This document shows positions 1 through 8,259 of a DNA stretch of 44,322 nt, piece by piece. Source of the stretch: Bacteroidota bacterium (GTDB lineage: Bacteria > Bacteroidota > Bacteroidia > Chitinophagales > Chitinophagaceae); contig JAEVZP010000190.1 of the NCBI GenBank assembly GCA_023392185.1, forward strand, positions 1-44,322, written 5' to 3'. A model generated the notes under the pieces. That model was not told where the DNA came from. It made no database searches and was given only the letters and a program-made list of their open reading frames with translations. Made by a program: the position numbers and the translations under genes. Numbering within the stretch: the first letter of the stretch is position 1; the number at the start of each line of letters is the position of its first letter.

Positions 1-418
1 CCACATAGGCGGCTGCCGGAATTTCAACCTCCCCACAACCTTTGAGAACGAGCCGGGCGCCGGCATAGGTCTCCGGTTTTATCTGTTCGCGGATCGCTGC
101 TTCGATCTTTTTTTCTTTTACGACTTCCGGCGTGCCAAAGAAAACAGACCGGGCAACGGGTCGCAACACCACAGTTATCAGTGCATAGGCCCAAACCGGA
201 ATAATCGCATCTACACTGCAAAAAACAGCTACGTCTTTGTTGTCAAAAATCGAGCAGTCCAGGTTTTTAAGGCTTTCCCGAAAGTCTTTTTCTTTTAAAA
301 TCAATCCGCGAAACAAATGCGGTTGCAGATCGAAGGCCACTACATCGGTTTCACAATAAGGGGCAAGGTCGAGGGTAAGGATGCCGCTTGCCGCTACCTT
401 GTTCACAAAAGTTTCCAT
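1..418 (-). CDS. DUF2480 family protein, C-terminus cut by window edge
   Basis: Reading leftward from an ATG at 418-416, the frame stays open to the window edge and encodes about 139 residues (METFVNKVAASGILTLDL...). The pattern of an N-terminal VNKVAxSGxxxLDL, then RGLILKEKDFRE, DVAVFCSVDAIIPVWAYALI and a late LKGCGEVEIPAAAYV matches the DUF2480 family, a roughly 165-170 residue cytoplasmic protein of unknown function that is common in Bacteroidota. About 30 C-terminal residues lie outside the window. It lies downstream of the ppiD-like gene on the same strand, separated by a strong palindromic hairpin, so it is probably transcribed separately. Family assignment is from remembered sequence pattern; no function is claimed. 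Confidence 0.82.
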   Translation of the reverse strand, partial: METFVNKVAASGILTLDLAPYCETDVVAFDLQPHLFRGLILKEKDFRESLKNLDCSIFDNKDVAVFCSVDAIIPVWAYALITVVLRPVARSVFFGTPEVVKEKKIEAAIREQIKPETYAGARLVLKGCGEVEIPAAAYV

Positions 419-564
419 AGTCAAATTGCACAGCGTTGGGAAGGCGCTTCTACAAAAATACCTTATTCCATTTAATCGGCCTCCGGACGGGCAGAAGCCG
501 GTGCGATAGCGCGTGAGTTACTGCGCTCATCTCTGCCCCAAAGACCTTCCGACAGGTGCTAAAA

Positions 565-604
565 AGAAAAGGATTTTCCGGAAATTTCCGGAAAATCCTT
601 TTCT
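565..604. terminator. 40-bp perfect palindrome built from two TTCCGGAA copies, likely terminator
   Basis: Positions 565-604 read identically on both strands. Arms of AGAAAAGGATTTTCCGG flank an AAATTT centre, giving a 17-bp stem whose 5' side is A-rich and whose 3' side ends in CCTTTTCT. The two TTCCGGAA motifs (576-583 and 586-593) form the inner stem. It lies 22 bp beyond the stop of the ppiD-like gene, so a terminator role for that leftward gene is likely. Confidence 0.7.
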
Positions 605-626
605 AAAAATGAAGTTCTAAACGTGT

Positions 627-2765
627 TTACAGCATCTTCACATTGTACGTGATTTTAGCATTGCGGCGAACGGCTTGTTGCAGGGTATTGGAAAGCCCCT
701 GACGCAGCTGCATGGTTTGCGACATTTTCTGCTGCTCCATCGTGGCCGCATCCTGTTGCGGCAATGCATTGGTTACGCGCATGAGCAGGGAGGTGAAGAA
801 CACGCCGTCGTTGCCCCGGATGGCGGGCGAAGTAGCACCCTGCTGGAATCCTTTAAAGAAAGAATAGCCCACCACCTTTGGCTCAAAGCCGAGGTTGGTT
901 GCAAACGGGTTGGCGAAAGAAAAAGAATCGGCTTGCATAATAGGCTGCTGGCTGGCTGCGGCTACCTCATCCAGGTTTTTCATTTTGCCGTATTTAGACA
1001 GCAGCACATCGGCTTTCTTGCGGGCTTTCACCAGCTGCTCGATCTGCGGGCGGGTGCTTTCATCAAGGGTCATCAGCCCTGCTTCTTTAATTCCGGAAAT
1101 TTTGGCTACTACATAGCGGTCATCCACATGGAAGGGGGAAGAAACGGCGCCCGCCTTTTGCTTATCGTCCCACACCCAGCTAATCAGCTCCCGGGAAGCA
1201 CCGAGGCCATTGATGGCAAAGTCGTTCTGACGGATGTTTTCGGCTACTTTCTTCTGCAGGCCGTCTTTAGTAACCGCCGCATCAAACGCTTTGCCGTCGC
1301 TGTTTTTTCCGGCAAAAGAGACGGCCCGGTTGTAGGCTGCGTCGTTGGTTACCTGTCCCGGTTGCAGGGCTTTTACCACAATTGCGAGCTTGGTAGCCGG
1401 TTCAAAACCTTTCTGGTCGTTGATTTTGAGGATATGCCAGCCAAACTGCGTTTTGACGGTTTTCAGATCGCCGGTGCGGCCTTCGAAAGCGGCTTCGTTG
1501 AATTCCGGAACCATCATGCCCTGGGCAAAGTAGCCCAGCTCGCCACCGTTGTCTTTGTTGCTTGCGTCGTCGGAGAACTGGCGGGCCAGGGTATCGAAGG
1601 AAATGCCGGAACGGATGGCGGCTACCAGGCTGTCGGCCAGTTTGTGGGCCGCGCTGTCATCGCGGTTGGCATTGGCGGCCAGCAGGATGTGCTGCGCTTT
1701 TACAGAATCGGGCAACTGCTTTTTGTCGAGCACTTTTACCATTTGATAGGCTCCGTTGTCGTAGAACGGACCTACCACCGTGCCCACCGGATAATTGAGC
1801 AGCGAGTCGGAGCCCGGTGCAGGGAACATCTTTTTGGTGAAATAGCGATCGGCGTAGGCCACGTCCGAGTTGCGGTTTACAAACGACTCTGCATCGGTTG
1901 TGGTCACAAACTCTTCGCGGATTTTTTGCAGTGCGCCGAGCGACTTGCCGGTATCTTCCCCAGAGGGCACCACATCGAAGGTTACATACTCGATGCTGCG
2001 CACCGGCTGATCGATGGTGTATTGTTCTTTGTGCTCCTTAATATAGGCATTGAGGTCGGCATCCGACACTTTCACTTCGGCATCCGGCACCATAACGAAA
2101 GGCAGCTTCACAAATCTGACGCTGGCCAGTTCGGCGCCTTCTTCCATTGCTTTTTTGGCAAAAGCAGTGGGCGCGTATACGCCGTTGAGGACGAGGGCGT
2201 TGTATTTCTGCAGTTTGCGACCGCGGGCCACATAGCGCTGGACGGCAGCCCACTCTTCGAGCAGCCGCTGGCGCTGGTTGGGATCCTGGATTTGCGGAAC
2301 CTGCTGTTCGAAGGCAGCAATCATCTGCGGGTTGAACTGCCCGGTTTCTTCATCCCGGAAATACGGGAACTGCTGTACCATCGGATCGGGTACAGAACCG
2401 CGGATGAGGTCTTTGAGCTCTGCATCGGTTACGGTGATCCCCAGGCGCTCCATGTCTTTTTCCACGAGCTTTTGGTACACCATCTCGTCGAGTACCTGCT
2501 GGCGGATCTGTGCGCGGGTGGCTTCGTCGAGCGGTTTGCCCTGGCTATAGAGCGGCACGAGCAATTCATAGTCGGTCAGTTGTTCCTGAAAATCTTTGAC
2601 GTCTATTTTATTGCCATTGACGCGGGCGACACTGGTGTCTCTTCCAAACAACGACTGGAGCGGGCCGTTGGCGGCGTCCATCAAAATAAATCCGATCAGT
2701 GATACGCCGATGAGCGCACCGACCACTTTTGCGTATTTGGTACGCAGGTTTTGAATAACCGACAT
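627..2765 (-). CDS. PpiD-like membrane-anchored peptidylprolyl isomerase (SurA/PpiC family)
   Basis: The 712-residue protein begins MSVIQNLRTKYAKVVGALIG and has one N-terminal membrane segment (about residues 13-31) ending in LMDAANGP, followed by a long periplasmic part. A SurA_N-like region lies at about 45-200 (VARVNGNKIDVKDFQEQL) and a PpiC rotamase domain at about 350-455 (AQHILLAAN, GGELGYFAQGMMVPEFNEAAF). A further parvulin-like region follows. This architecture and length match the PpiD foldases that help newly exported proteins fold at the inner membrane. The start is supported by an exact TATTTTTG -7 element 41 nt upstream. The gene runs away from the putative origin at 2.9-3.3 kb. 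A 675-residue frame open on the opposite strand is a shadow. Confidence 0.9.
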   Translation of the reverse strand: MSVIQNLRTKYAKVVGALIGVSLIGFILMDAANGPLQSLFGRDTSVARVNGNKIDVKDFQEQLTDYELLVPLYSQGKPLDEATRAQIRQQVLDEMVYQKLVEKDMERLGITVTDAELKDLIRGSVPDPMVQQFPYFRDEETGQFNPQMIAAFEQQVPQIQDPNQRQRLLEEWAAVQRYVARGRKLQKYNALVLNGVYAPTAFAKKAMEEGAELASVRFVKLPFVMVPDAEVKVSDADLNAYIKEHKEQYTIDQPVRSIEYVTFDVVPSGEDTGKSLGALQKIREEFVTTTDAESFVNRNSDVAYADRYFTKKMFPAPGSDSLLNYPVGTVVGPFYDNGAYQMVKVLDKKQLPDSVKAQHILLAANANRDDSAAHKLADSLVAAIRSGISFDTLARQFSDDASNKDNGGELGYFAQGMMVPEFNEAAFEGRTGDLKTVKTQFGWHILKINDQKGFEPATKLAIVVKALQPGQVTNDAAYNRAVSFAGKNSDGKAFDAAVTKDGLQKKVAENIRQNDFAINGLGASRELISWVWDDKQKAGAVSSPFHVDDRYVVAKISGIKEAGLMTLDESTRPQIEQLVKARKKADVLLSKYGKMKNLDEVAAASQQPIMQADSFSFANPFATNLGFEPKVVGYSFFKGFQQGATSPAIRGNDGVFFTSLLMRVTNALPQQDAATMEQQKMSQTMQLRQGLSNTLQQAVRRNAKITYNVKML

Positions 2766-2806
2766 AAATAAGTTGGTACGAAAATTTTAGATTTCCGGAA
2801 AGTTTG

Positions 2807-2814
2807 CAAAAATA
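2807..2814 (-). promoter_or_regulatory. Bacteroidota -7 element (TATTTTTG) for the ppiD-like gene
   Basis: On the minus strand the sequence TATTTTTG fits the Bacteroidota consensus TAnnTTTG. It precedes the ATG at 2765 by about 40 nt, so the leader would be about 35 nt and would contain the TTTCCGGAAA motif (2792-2801) almost at its 5' end. No convincing -33 TTTG was seen. Confidence 0.45.
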
Positions 2815-2930
2815 GGCTTATACACCTTTTATAACGCACTCCTTTAGCGCTTCCCGAAAATTCTTTTCGTGCGGAAAATACGATCGGTTTCCCGGTTCTG
2901 CAAGCCTTAGGTATGTTCCACGGCTTTCTT

Positions 2931-3310
2931 TTTTATCCACAAATGCGTGTGGATTTCTCTTTTTTTCTGTGGATAACCTGTGGACAAGCTGTGGATATCT
3001 GCCCTCTTTCCCGGCCCCCTTTTTCCACAACCGTTTTTTCTCAACATTTGGGGCGTTCTTTTCCACACCTTTATCCACATCAAAACGGGTCCGAATCGTT
3101 GCTTTTTTCTTTTTGGAAAAGTTATCCACATTTGTATGTGGAAATCGTGGTGTGGTGCGGATTTGTAGTGTGGATAACTGCACCTTTGCAGGAATCCTGA
3201 AGACTGAAGACGACGGTTTTACGTAGCTTCCTTTTTGGAGTTATCCACATATCCACAGTCCTGATAGTCTTCTTCCTTTTTTAAAAATCTTTTTTACTAT
3301 TATTACTATG
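2931..3310. other. Putative chromosomal origin of replication (oriC) with DnaA-box cluster
   Basis: Exact TTATCCACA boxes occur at 2933-2941 (+), 2968-2976 (-), 3071-3079 (+), 3122-3130 (+), 3169-3177 (-) and 3241-3249 (+). One-mismatch boxes occur at 2979-2987 (-), 2990-2998 (-), 3021-3029 (+), 3059-3067 (+) and 3249-3257 (+). An AT-rich tract (about 3262-3310) follows the last boxes and ends in CTA TTA TTA CTA (3297-3308), which resembles the DnaA-trio unwinding element next to the nadA start codon. The spacer lacks a plausible gene. Flanking genes diverge from it and mnmG lies about 3 kb away, both common near bacterial origins. Six exact 9-mers in 320 bp cannot be chance. Whether it is the active origin is inference. 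Confidence 0.85.
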
Positions 3311-4318
3311 CCTGTGGATTTCGAAAATGCTTTTTCGCTGGTCGAAAAAAAAGGATTTCTGGATGTGGACGTTCCGGCCGACCTAGACCTCTGTGCGGAG
3401 ATCGAACGCCTGAAAAAGGAAAAGAACATTGTTTTGCTCGCGCATTACTATCAGGAATCTGAGATTCAGGAGATTGCAGATTACATTGGCGACTCGCTGG
3501 GCCTGGCGCAAGCGGCCGCCAAGACCGATGCCGACATGATTCTCTTTGCCGGTGTTCACTTTATGGCCGAGACGGCGAAGATTCTCAATCCGGACAAAAA
3601 AGTGTTGCTTCCGGATCTGAAAGCGGGTTGCTCTTTGTCTGATTCCTGTCCACCACCGGTTTTCAAAGCGTTTCGCGAAGCGCACCCGGACCATCTGGTG
3701 ATCTCTTATATCAACTGCTCGGCCGGCATCAAGGCGCTCACCGACATTATTTGTACCTCTTCCAATGCACAGTTAATTGTAGAAAGCCTGCCGAAGGACC
3801 AGAAAATCATCTTTGCGCCCGATAAAAACCTTGGGGCTTTTATCAACAAGCAAACCGGTCGTGATATGTTATTGTGGAACGGTGCCTGTTTTGTGCATGA
3901 AATTTTCTCCCAACAACGGATTGCAAAATTGAAGGTGCGGCATCCGGAAGCCCTTGTCATTGCGCACCCGGAATGCGAAAAACCCGTTTTGGAACTGGCT
4001 GATTTCATCGGTTCTACAACGCAGATGATCCGTTTTACAAAAGACAATCCTGCCCATGAATTCATTGTGGTGACAGAGCCGGGCATCATTCACTCTATGG
4101 AAAAAGAAAGTCCGGACAAGACTTTCATTCCGGCTCCGCCGGACAACGCCTGTGCCTGCAACGAGTGTCCGCACATGAAGCGCAATACGCTTGAAAAAGT
4201 GTATCTGGCAATGAAATATGAAGTTCCGGAAATTCTGCTTCCAACCGAATTGATGGATGCAGCGCGCAAGCCGGTGCAGCGTATGCTGGATTTGAGTCGT
4301 CAGTTTGGTTTGGGGTAG
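3308..4318 (+). CDS. nadA: quinolinate synthase NadA
   Basis: The 336-residue protein catalyses condensation of iminoaspartate with dihydroxyacetone phosphate to quinolinate, in de novo NAD synthesis in the cytoplasm. The family motifs LLAHYYQESEIQEIADYIGDSLGLAQ (about 44-69), FAGVHFMAETAKIL and AHPECEKPVLELADFIGST are present. The three expected [4Fe-4S] ligand cysteines can be placed at C108 (KAGCSLSD), C194 (NGACFVHE) and C287 (CNECPHM). Length is normal for the longer bacterial NadA form. The ATG at 3308 overlaps the AT-rich edge of the putative oriC, so its promoter must lie within the origin; a CACCTTTG element at 3181-3188 is a weak candidate. No nadB or nadC lies nearby. Confidence 0.96.
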   Translation: MPVDFENAFSLVEKKGFLDVDVPADLDLCAEIERLKKEKNIVLLAHYYQESEIQEIADYIGDSLGLAQAAAKTDADMILFAGVHFMAETAKILNPDKKVLLPDLKAGCSLSDSCPPPVFKAFREAHPDHLVISYINCSAGIKALTDIICTSSNAQLIVESLPKDQKIIFAPDKNLGAFINKQTGRDMLLWNGACFVHEIFSQQRIAKLKVRHPEALVIAHPECEKPVLELADFIGSTTQMIRFTKDNPAHEFIVVTEPGIIHSMEKESPDKTFIPAPPDNACACNECPHMKRNTLEKVYLAMKYEVPEILLPTELMDAARKPVQRMLDLSRQFGLG

Positions 4319-4398
4319 CCGCGAAACTTTGAGTTTCCTGCGCCGATTTCCTAATCTTTTCTTAACTTAGTTTTTTAATCCTTTTTATTTTTTCCGAA

Positions 4399-6315
4399 AT
4401 GAGAAAACAATTACTCACGATGGCTTCCGCGCTCGCCGCCGTTGTCATCACGCAGGATGTTTCTGCGCAGGCAATCAACCTCATTGGAGGTGCACGTTTT
4501 AAGGTTGTAGCGCCTGCTTCCTTGCAAGGTGCCCGTCGCTTCACCTTTGCTGCCGGTGCTACTTCCGGTGCCTGGGGGGGCGACCTGTCTACGCCTATTA
4601 TCAATGCACAACTGATTCAGGCAATAGGTACGGCTAACGGCAATACGGATAGCCTTCTTTGTTCTCCGGCTGCTAATGGTACGGGTTCCATTCCTGCTCT
4701 TACCGGTAAAGTGGCGATCCTTTACCGGGGCGATTGCAGCTTTAGTTCTAAAGCCTTTGAAGCGGAAGCAGGTGGAGCTGTCGCTGTGGTTATTATCAAC
4801 AACATTCCGGGTGAGCCTGCGGGCATGGCTGCTACCGCCGGCATTAATGTAACCATTCCGGTATTTATGATTTCGGATGTGGATGGTGCAGCGCTGATGA
4901 ACGCTATCCGCAACGGCGTGGACACCCGCGTAACCTTCACCAAGTGGGGTTCCGGCGAGGCTAACGACATCGCTGTAATCTCCAATTTTAATGCTACCTA
5001 CCATGGTGGAGCGATTCCGCGCAAGCAATTGGCTACTTCTAATGGCAATCCCCGTCAGTACCGGATGTACACAGGTGATATTGCTGTCAACTTCGGTACC
5101 GATTCTGCTAAGGATATGGTGTTAACCCGCGAAGTTTGGTGGCAGCCGAACGGCGGTGCTGCTACTATGCTAAATACCGATACCGCTCACTTACCATTTC
5201 TGGCTCCGATTGATTCTATTGATATCATTGCCAACAAGCGTTTTTACAATCCGCACGCAACCAGTAACGGTAAGTTTATCCTCCGTAACAGCCTTTCGAG
5301 CCCGTTTCCGGATATTGACACTGTTGATAATATCAACAAATATGTGGTTCAGGTAACGGATTCTATTTATTCCAAGTCTACCTGGGATACTGTAAATAAC
5401 CGTCCTGCTTATACGGGCGCCTATCGCTTGAATTCCGGAAATCCGTTTACTTGGGGACCGCTTTTTTACACGGCTGTTGGTGGTGATTACCCTGCCAAAC
5501 TTCAATTTACGCTTGCTACCAATGCCAATGAGTCTTTGATTGGTGAATCCGTAACGACTACTGTTTTCAAATTTAATGACGGTGCAAATGGCAATCCAGT
5601 AGATGGAGTATTCCAGGACGGCGAACTTGCTTTGGCTGCGCTTGGTTATAAAGCTTTTGGTCCAGCCGATACGGCCAGCTTTACCCATCACATTGTTTCT
5701 TACGACCCCTCGCAGCTTTCTTCTCCTATGGAGCCACTGGCTGGTAATTCCACCTATTGGTATGGTATTAGCCCCTCCGCCGGTTTTATCTTTATGGGTG
5801 CCAACAGCGATGAAAACCCCTTTATCCGGACTTTTAACTCTCAGCAAGCTGATTCTGTTGAGTACTATGCCCCTCAGTTTCTCGGTGCAGCTACCGTAAT
5901 CCCTGGTGGTGGTGTCAGCAATTCTGATTTCCGGATGATTCCCTTTGTAAGCACCAACAATATCGATAGCGCCAGCGTGGATCAAACCTCCGGTATTCCT
6001 TCCATTGCTTTGCATGTGAGCGCTACCAATCCGATGTCGGTTGGAAAAACACCCGTATCTGTTATCAGGAATTTTGAAGTGTTCCCCAACCCTTCTCAGG
6101 GTGCTGTGAACGTTCGTTGGTCAGCAACCGAGAATTTCGGTCTTGCTACTGTTACCGTGTTTAATGGCGTAGGTCAGGCTGTCACCAACTTCAAAACCCG
6201 CGATCTCCAGGGCGAGCAGCAGATTTCTCTGGGGCATTTGGCTTCAGGCACCTATTGGGTTGTGTTTGCTTCTGAAAAAGGTGTTGATACCAAGCAAATT
6301 AAGATTGTTAAATAA
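4399..6315 (+). CDS. secreted PA-domain protein with type IX secretion C-terminal sorting domain
   Basis: The 638-residue protein starts with a Sec signal peptide (MRKQLLTMASALAAVVITQDVSAQA). A protease-associated (PA) domain follows at about residues 85-180, recognised by GKVAILYRGDCSFSSKAFEAEAGGAVAVVIINN and VTIPVFMISDVDGAALM. The middle 350 residues are not recognised. The end is a typical T9SS type A sorting domain: FEVFPNPSQGAVNVRW, then LASGTYWVVF and a final KQIKIVK. It should cross the outer membrane by the type IX system and be anchored or released at the cell surface. PA domains usually sit beside proteases, but no protease catalytic motif is visible here. A strong terminator follows at 6333. 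Confidence 0.88.
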   Translation: MRKQLLTMASALAAVVITQDVSAQAINLIGGARFKVVAPASLQGARRFTFAAGATSGAWGGDLSTPIINAQLIQAIGTANGNTDSLLCSPAANGTGSIPALTGKVAILYRGDCSFSSKAFEAEAGGAVAVVIINNIPGEPAGMAATAGINVTIPVFMISDVDGAALMNAIRNGVDTRVTFTKWGSGEANDIAVISNFNATYHGGAIPRKQLATSNGNPRQYRMYTGDIAVNFGTDSAKDMVLTREVWWQPNGGAATMLNTDTAHLPFLAPIDSIDIIANKRFYNPHATSNGKFILRNSLSSPFPDIDTVDNINKYVVQVTDSIYSKSTWDTVNNRPAYTGAYRLNSGNPFTWGPLFYTAVGGDYPAKLQFTLATNANESLIGESVTTTVFKFNDGANGNPVDGVFQDGELALAALGYKAFGPADTASFTHHIVSYDPSQLSSPMEPLAGNSTYWYGISPSAGFIFMGANSDENPFIRTFNSQQADSVEYYAPQFLGAATVIPGGGVSNSDFRMIPFVSTNNIDSASVDQTSGIPSIALHVSATNPMSVGKTPVSVIRNFEVFPNPSQGAVNVRWSATENFGLATVTVFNGVGQAVTNFKTRDLQGEQQISLGHLASGTYWVVFASEKGVDTKQIKIVK

Positions 6316-6332
6316 TCTTTGGCTTTCTATTT

Positions 6333-6362
6333 AAAACCGGTTCGAAAGAACCGGTTTTTTTT
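6333..6362 (+). terminator. rho-independent terminator after the T9SS protein gene
   Basis: A perfect 11-bp stem AAAACCGGTTC / GAACCGGTTTT closes on a GAAA tetraloop (6344-6347) and runs into a T tract to 6362. Confidence 0.88.
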
Positions 6363-6367
6363 ATTCT

Positions 6368-6375
6368 TATTTTTG
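6368..6375 (+). promoter_or_regulatory. -7 element TATTTTTG immediately upstream of mnmG
   Basis: TATTTTTG matches TAnnTTTG exactly and ends 4 nt before the mnmG ATG at 6380. If it is used, the transcript would begin at or within a few bases of the start codon. No clear -33 TTTG is seen in the preceding terminator. Confidence 0.45.
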
Positions 6376-6379
6376 CATC

Positions 6380-8248
6380 ATGAATAACGCCTTTGATGTT
6401 ATTGTAATTGGTGGGGGGCACGCGGGTGCCGAAGCTGCGGTAGCTGCGGCCCGTCTCGGCTGTTCCACATTATTGATTTCTCAAAACTTATATACTATAG
6501 CTCAAATGTCTTGCAACCCTGCGGTTGGCGGAATTGCAAAGGGACAGATTGTTCGTGAAATTGATGCTTTAGGGGGGCAGATGGGTCTTGTAACTGATCT
6601 TGCTTCTATTCAATTCCGCATGCTTAACCGTAGCAAAGGCCCTGGCATGTGGAGTCCACGTGCTCAGTGTGATAAACTTCTATTTGCACATACCTGGCGC
6701 GCTACGCTGGAATCCCAGCCCAATCTGTACCTCTGGCAGGATACCGTTACTGAAATTCTTGTTTCACGTGGAACAGTTTTAGGGGTAAAAACAGAATTTG
6801 GTGAAGAAATTAAAGCAAAAAAGATTGTTGTAACGGCTGGTACCTTTTTAAATGGTACCATTCACATTGGATTGAAACATTTTGGCGGAGGTCGAATTGG
6901 TGAAAGAAAGGCTGTAGGTATTACAGAGAGCTTGTTGAACTTCGGCATGAAATCAGCAAGACTTAAAACAGGGACCCCTCCTCGTATCGACGGGCGTAGT
7001 CTGGATTACCAGAAAATGGAGATCCAGTTAGGCGATGAAATTCCAAAATGTTTTTCATATATGGAGGATTCAAAGTTGACCGCAGCAACGCAATTGCCTT
7101 GTTGGATTACTCACACATCCCCGCTGGTACATGAAATTCTGGAGGAAGGTTTCTCAGAATCGCCAATGTATCAAGGAGTTATTGAAGGGAGTGGCCCCCG
7201 GTATTGCCCAAGTATTGAAGATAAAATTGGTCGTTTTAAAGATAAAACACGTCACCAGCTGTTTGTAGAGCCGGAAGGTCGCAATACAAGTGAGATCTAC
7301 GTGAATGGATTTAGTACCTCGTTGCCCTTATCCGTGCAGAAGAAAGCATTGAAAGAAGTAGCGGGATTTGAAAAATGTTTTTTTCTGAAACCGGGTTATG
7401 CAATTGAATACGATTATTTCTTTCCTACCCAACTGCATCATACGCTGGAGACAAAGGCAGTAGCAGGACTCTACTTAGCGGGACAGATTAACGGAACGAC
7501 CGGATATGAAGAAGCAGGATGTCAGGGGCTGATCGCAGGTATTAATGCCGGAAGGAGTCTGAAAGGAGAAGACTCCTATGTGCCAACAAGAGAAGAAGCT
7601 TACATCGGCGTACTGATTGATGATCTTGTAAGTAAGGGGACGGAAGAGCCCTACCGGATGTTTACAAGCCGGGCGGAATTCCGGACCCTGCTGCGACAAG
7701 ACAATGCAGACATGCGGCTAACCGAAAAGGGATATCAGATAGGACTGGCAACAAAAGAACGTTTGGGAAAATTGAAGGAGAAAAAAAGGGAAATTCAAAC
7801 CATTGAAACCTACTGGAAGGAAACCGGAATCTCACCAGAAGTATTCAATCAAAAAGCAGAAGAAGCCGGAACTCAAAAAATCACTGAAAAAGCCCGGCTG
7901 GAAAAACTCCTTCTGCGCCCGAACATGACACTGGAAAAGCTTCAAACACTAACGGGCCCTCTGGCAGTGATACCGGAAGGAGTGACGGAAGAAAGTGCTG
8001 AAGCCGCCGAAATCCAGCTCAAATACAAAACCTATATCGCGAAAGAAAAAGAAATGGCTTTGAAAATCCGGGAACTGGAAAACCTGAAAATGCCGGAAAG
8101 TATCAACTATATGGAGATTGGGGCGTTATCCTTTGAAGCACGACAGAAATTGAGTGAAGTCCGTCCGGCAACATTGGGACAGGCAGGACGTATTTCGGGA
8201 GTCAATCCAAGCGATATCCAGGTGCTACTGGTAAAATTTGGACGCTAA
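6380..8248 (+). CDS. mnmG: tRNA uridine-5-carboxymethylaminomethyl modification enzyme MnmG (GidA)
   Basis: The 622-residue flavoprotein, with partner MnmE, installs the carboxymethylaminomethyl group on wobble U34 of certain tRNAs. The N-terminal FAD-binding motif is VIVIGGGHAGAEAA (about 8-21). MSCNPAVGGIAKGQIVREIDALGG, the GTPPRIDGR segment and YCPSIEDKIGRF are family signatures. YEEAGCQGLIAGINAG, the DLVSKGTEEPYRMFTSRAE block and the C-terminal helical domain (INYMEIGALSFEARQKLSEVRPATLGQAGRISGVNPSDI) are also present. Length is standard. It encloses a perfect parS sequence at 6760-6775. recX follows after 11 bp, so the two are probably co-transcribed. It is noticeably more A-rich than later genes and has no TTCCGGAA motif. 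Confidence 0.97.
   Translation: MNNAFDVIVIGGGHAGAEAAVAAARLGCSTLLISQNLYTIAQMSCNPAVGGIAKGQIVREIDALGGQMGLVTDLASIQFRMLNRSKGPGMWSPRAQCDKLLFAHTWRATLESQPNLYLWQDTVTEILVSRGTVLGVKTEFGEEIKAKKIVVTAGTFLNGTIHIGLKHFGGGRIGERKAVGITESLLNFGMKSARLKTGTPPRIDGRSLDYQKMEIQLGDEIPKCFSYMEDSKLTAATQLPCWITHTSPLVHEILEEGFSESPMYQGVIEGSGPRYCPSIEDKIGRFKDKTRHQLFVEPEGRNTSEIYVNGFSTSLPLSVQKKALKEVAGFEKCFFLKPGYAIEYDYFFPTQLHHTLETKAVAGLYLAGQINGTTGYEEAGCQGLIAGINAGRSLKGEDSYVPTREEAYIGVLIDDLVSKGTEEPYRMFTSRAEFRTLLRQDNADMRLTEKGYQIGLATKERLGKLKEKKREIQTIETYWKETGISPEVFNQKAEEAGTQKITEKARLEKLLLRPNMTLEKLQTLTGPLAVIPEGVTEESAEAAEIQLKYKTYIAKEKEMALKIRELENLKMPESINYMEIGALSFEARQKLSEVRPATLGQAGRISGVNPSDIQVLLVKFGR
6760..6775. promoter_or_regulatory. parS: perfect parS centromere sequence inside mnmG
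   Basis: TGTTTCACGTGGAACA fits the conserved bacterial parS consensus TGTTNCACGTGNAACA at every defined base. It is read through in mnmG as ...VSRGT. It lies about 3.5 kb from the DnaA-box cluster, the distance range in which parS sites bound by ParB usually occur. No parA or parB gene is in the window. Confidence 0.8.
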
Positions 8249-8259
8249 GCGAGAAAGTC

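Noticed and set aside
675..2702. A 675-codon open frame on the plus strand opposite the ppiD-like gene
   Set aside because: It has no known domain, covers exactly a well-conserved gene on the other strand, and is explained by the codon bias of that gene.
2818..3226. Several frames of 60-121 codons across the putative oriC
   Set aside because: They consist of translated DnaA boxes and T-rich tracts, with no plausible protein composition.
6341..6350. TTCGA-type T-loop of a tRNA
   Set aside because: It is the loop of the terminator hairpin after the T9SS gene; no cloverleaf surrounds it.
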